Shown here: positions 5,182 to 5,403 of the stretch, in pieces
How the letters are laid out: every line of letters begins with the position of its first letter
Numbering within the stretch: position 1 is the first letter of the stretch
Source of the DNA: an uncultured Atopobium sp.
Lineage (GTDB): Bacteria > Actinomycetota > Coriobacteriia > Coriobacteriales > Atopobiaceae
Reading direction: 5' to 3'
Assembly: GCA_937926845.1 (NCBI GenBank)
Contig: CALBBS010000209.1
Location: 1-5,403, forward strand
Length of the DNA: 5,403 nucleotides
Notes under the pieces: model-generated
The model's input: only the letters and a program-made list of their open reading frames with translations
The model's database searches: none
What the model was told of the DNA's origin: nothing
Program-made: the position numbers and the translations under genes

Positions 5182-5403
5182 CTACTTCATTGCTTCACAG
5201 GTTTCTTGCAATCTCGAATCAAGTATTGCTTTGGCCGTCTGAATATTTTTATCTTCACACTTCCACGCTATTAGTGCTGGGTCGGCCAGTGCTCGACCAA
5301 AAGAGAACGATAAGTGAAAATGCCCATGATTCAATCTCATGATTTCGCGTAAATTCTCTGTGGCCTGCTTTGGCGTTTGTCCACCAGAAAGAAAAACTAC
5401 TCC
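5182..5403 (-). CDS. Fructose-bisphosphate aldolase class I (C-terminal 73 residues, runs off the right edge)
   Basis: Reading the minus strand from 5403 gives 73 residues ending at TAG (5184-5182). Seen: VFLSGGQTP at fragment residues 3-11 and LSFSFGRAL at 31-39. These match the C-terminal part of the Schiff-base-forming class I aldolases. In rabbit aldolase the SGGQ segment (S271, G272) and the Arg of FSYGRAL (R303) hold the substrate phosphate. The reaction is reversible cleavage of fructose 1,6-bisphosphate to DHAP and glyceraldehyde 3-phosphate in glycolysis/gluconeogenesis. The Schiff-base lysine lies in the part outside the window. Only 36 residues follow the GRAL arginine, and there is no terminal Tyr, so the tail is shorter than in the animal enzymes. 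The gene converges on uvrA with a 55-bp gap. Family assignment is firm; the upstream part and start are not visible. Confidence 0.92.
   Translation of the reverse strand, partial: GVVFLSGGQTPKQATENLREIMRLNHGHFHLSFSFGRALADPALIAWKCEDKNIQTAKAILDSRLQETCEAMK

Noticed and set aside
5163..5339. Continuation of the uvrA frame after the third stop
   Set aside because: The frame stays open for about 58 codons, but it is antisense to the aldolase gene, has no start context and shows no conserved motif. It is treated as accidental.
1..5403. CRISPR array, mobile element, tRNA/rRNA or a new defence system
   Set aside because: No direct repeats with spacers, transposase, terminal inverted repeats, tRNA-like folds or defence-type domains were seen. 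All coding space is explained by five known families.

Overview
The window carries five protein-coding genes, two of them cut by the window edges. All belong to recognisable housekeeping or metabolic families. Base composition is roughly balanced, Shine-Dalgarno sites of the AGGAGG type are good, and the UvrA and Mrp sequences look Gram-positive. My best guess is a low-to-mid-GC actinobacterium of the Coriobacteriia (Atopobium/Olsenella-like) or a Bacillota member. That placement is inferred from sequence flavour only and is not secure.

Layout: 1-649 (minus) is the N-terminal part of a FAD-dependent flavoprotein of the HI0933/YhiN/BaiN family. It lies 45 bp downstream of a minus-strand gene at 695-1543 for a short Mrp/NBP35-type P-loop ATPase, an iron-sulfur cluster carrier or assembly factor. 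The two probably form one operon. A 118-bp divergent intergenic region (1544-1661) holds a perfect TATAAT box for the plus-strand gene 1662-2123, a YhcH/YjgK/YiaL (DUF386) cupin-like protein of the sugar/sialic-acid anomerase group. A 153-bp gap (2124-2276) follows, with a TATACT box, a long perfect inverted repeat and a second two-part hairpin. Then comes uvrA (2277-5126), the complete nucleotide excision repair damage sensor. Converging on it from the right is the C-terminal end of a class I fructose-bisphosphate aldolase (5182-5403, minus).

The genes do not form one pathway. Mrp plus flavoprotein is a plausible redox/Fe-S pair. uvrA appears to be a monocistronic DNA-repair gene with its own structured leader. 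The YhcH-like gene and the aldolase are carbon-metabolism genes.

I see no new defence system, mobile element, CRISPR array or RNA gene. The most unusual item is at the end of uvrA. An 18-bp (six-codon) unit occurs three times in tandem and in frame, each copy reading x-L-(K/E)-N-S-stop, and the three copies use the three different stop codons TAA, TGA and TAG in that order. Secondary points are a Cys-to-His change in the first UvrA zinc module and the doubly structured uvrA leader with a near-match to a Gram-positive LexA site.
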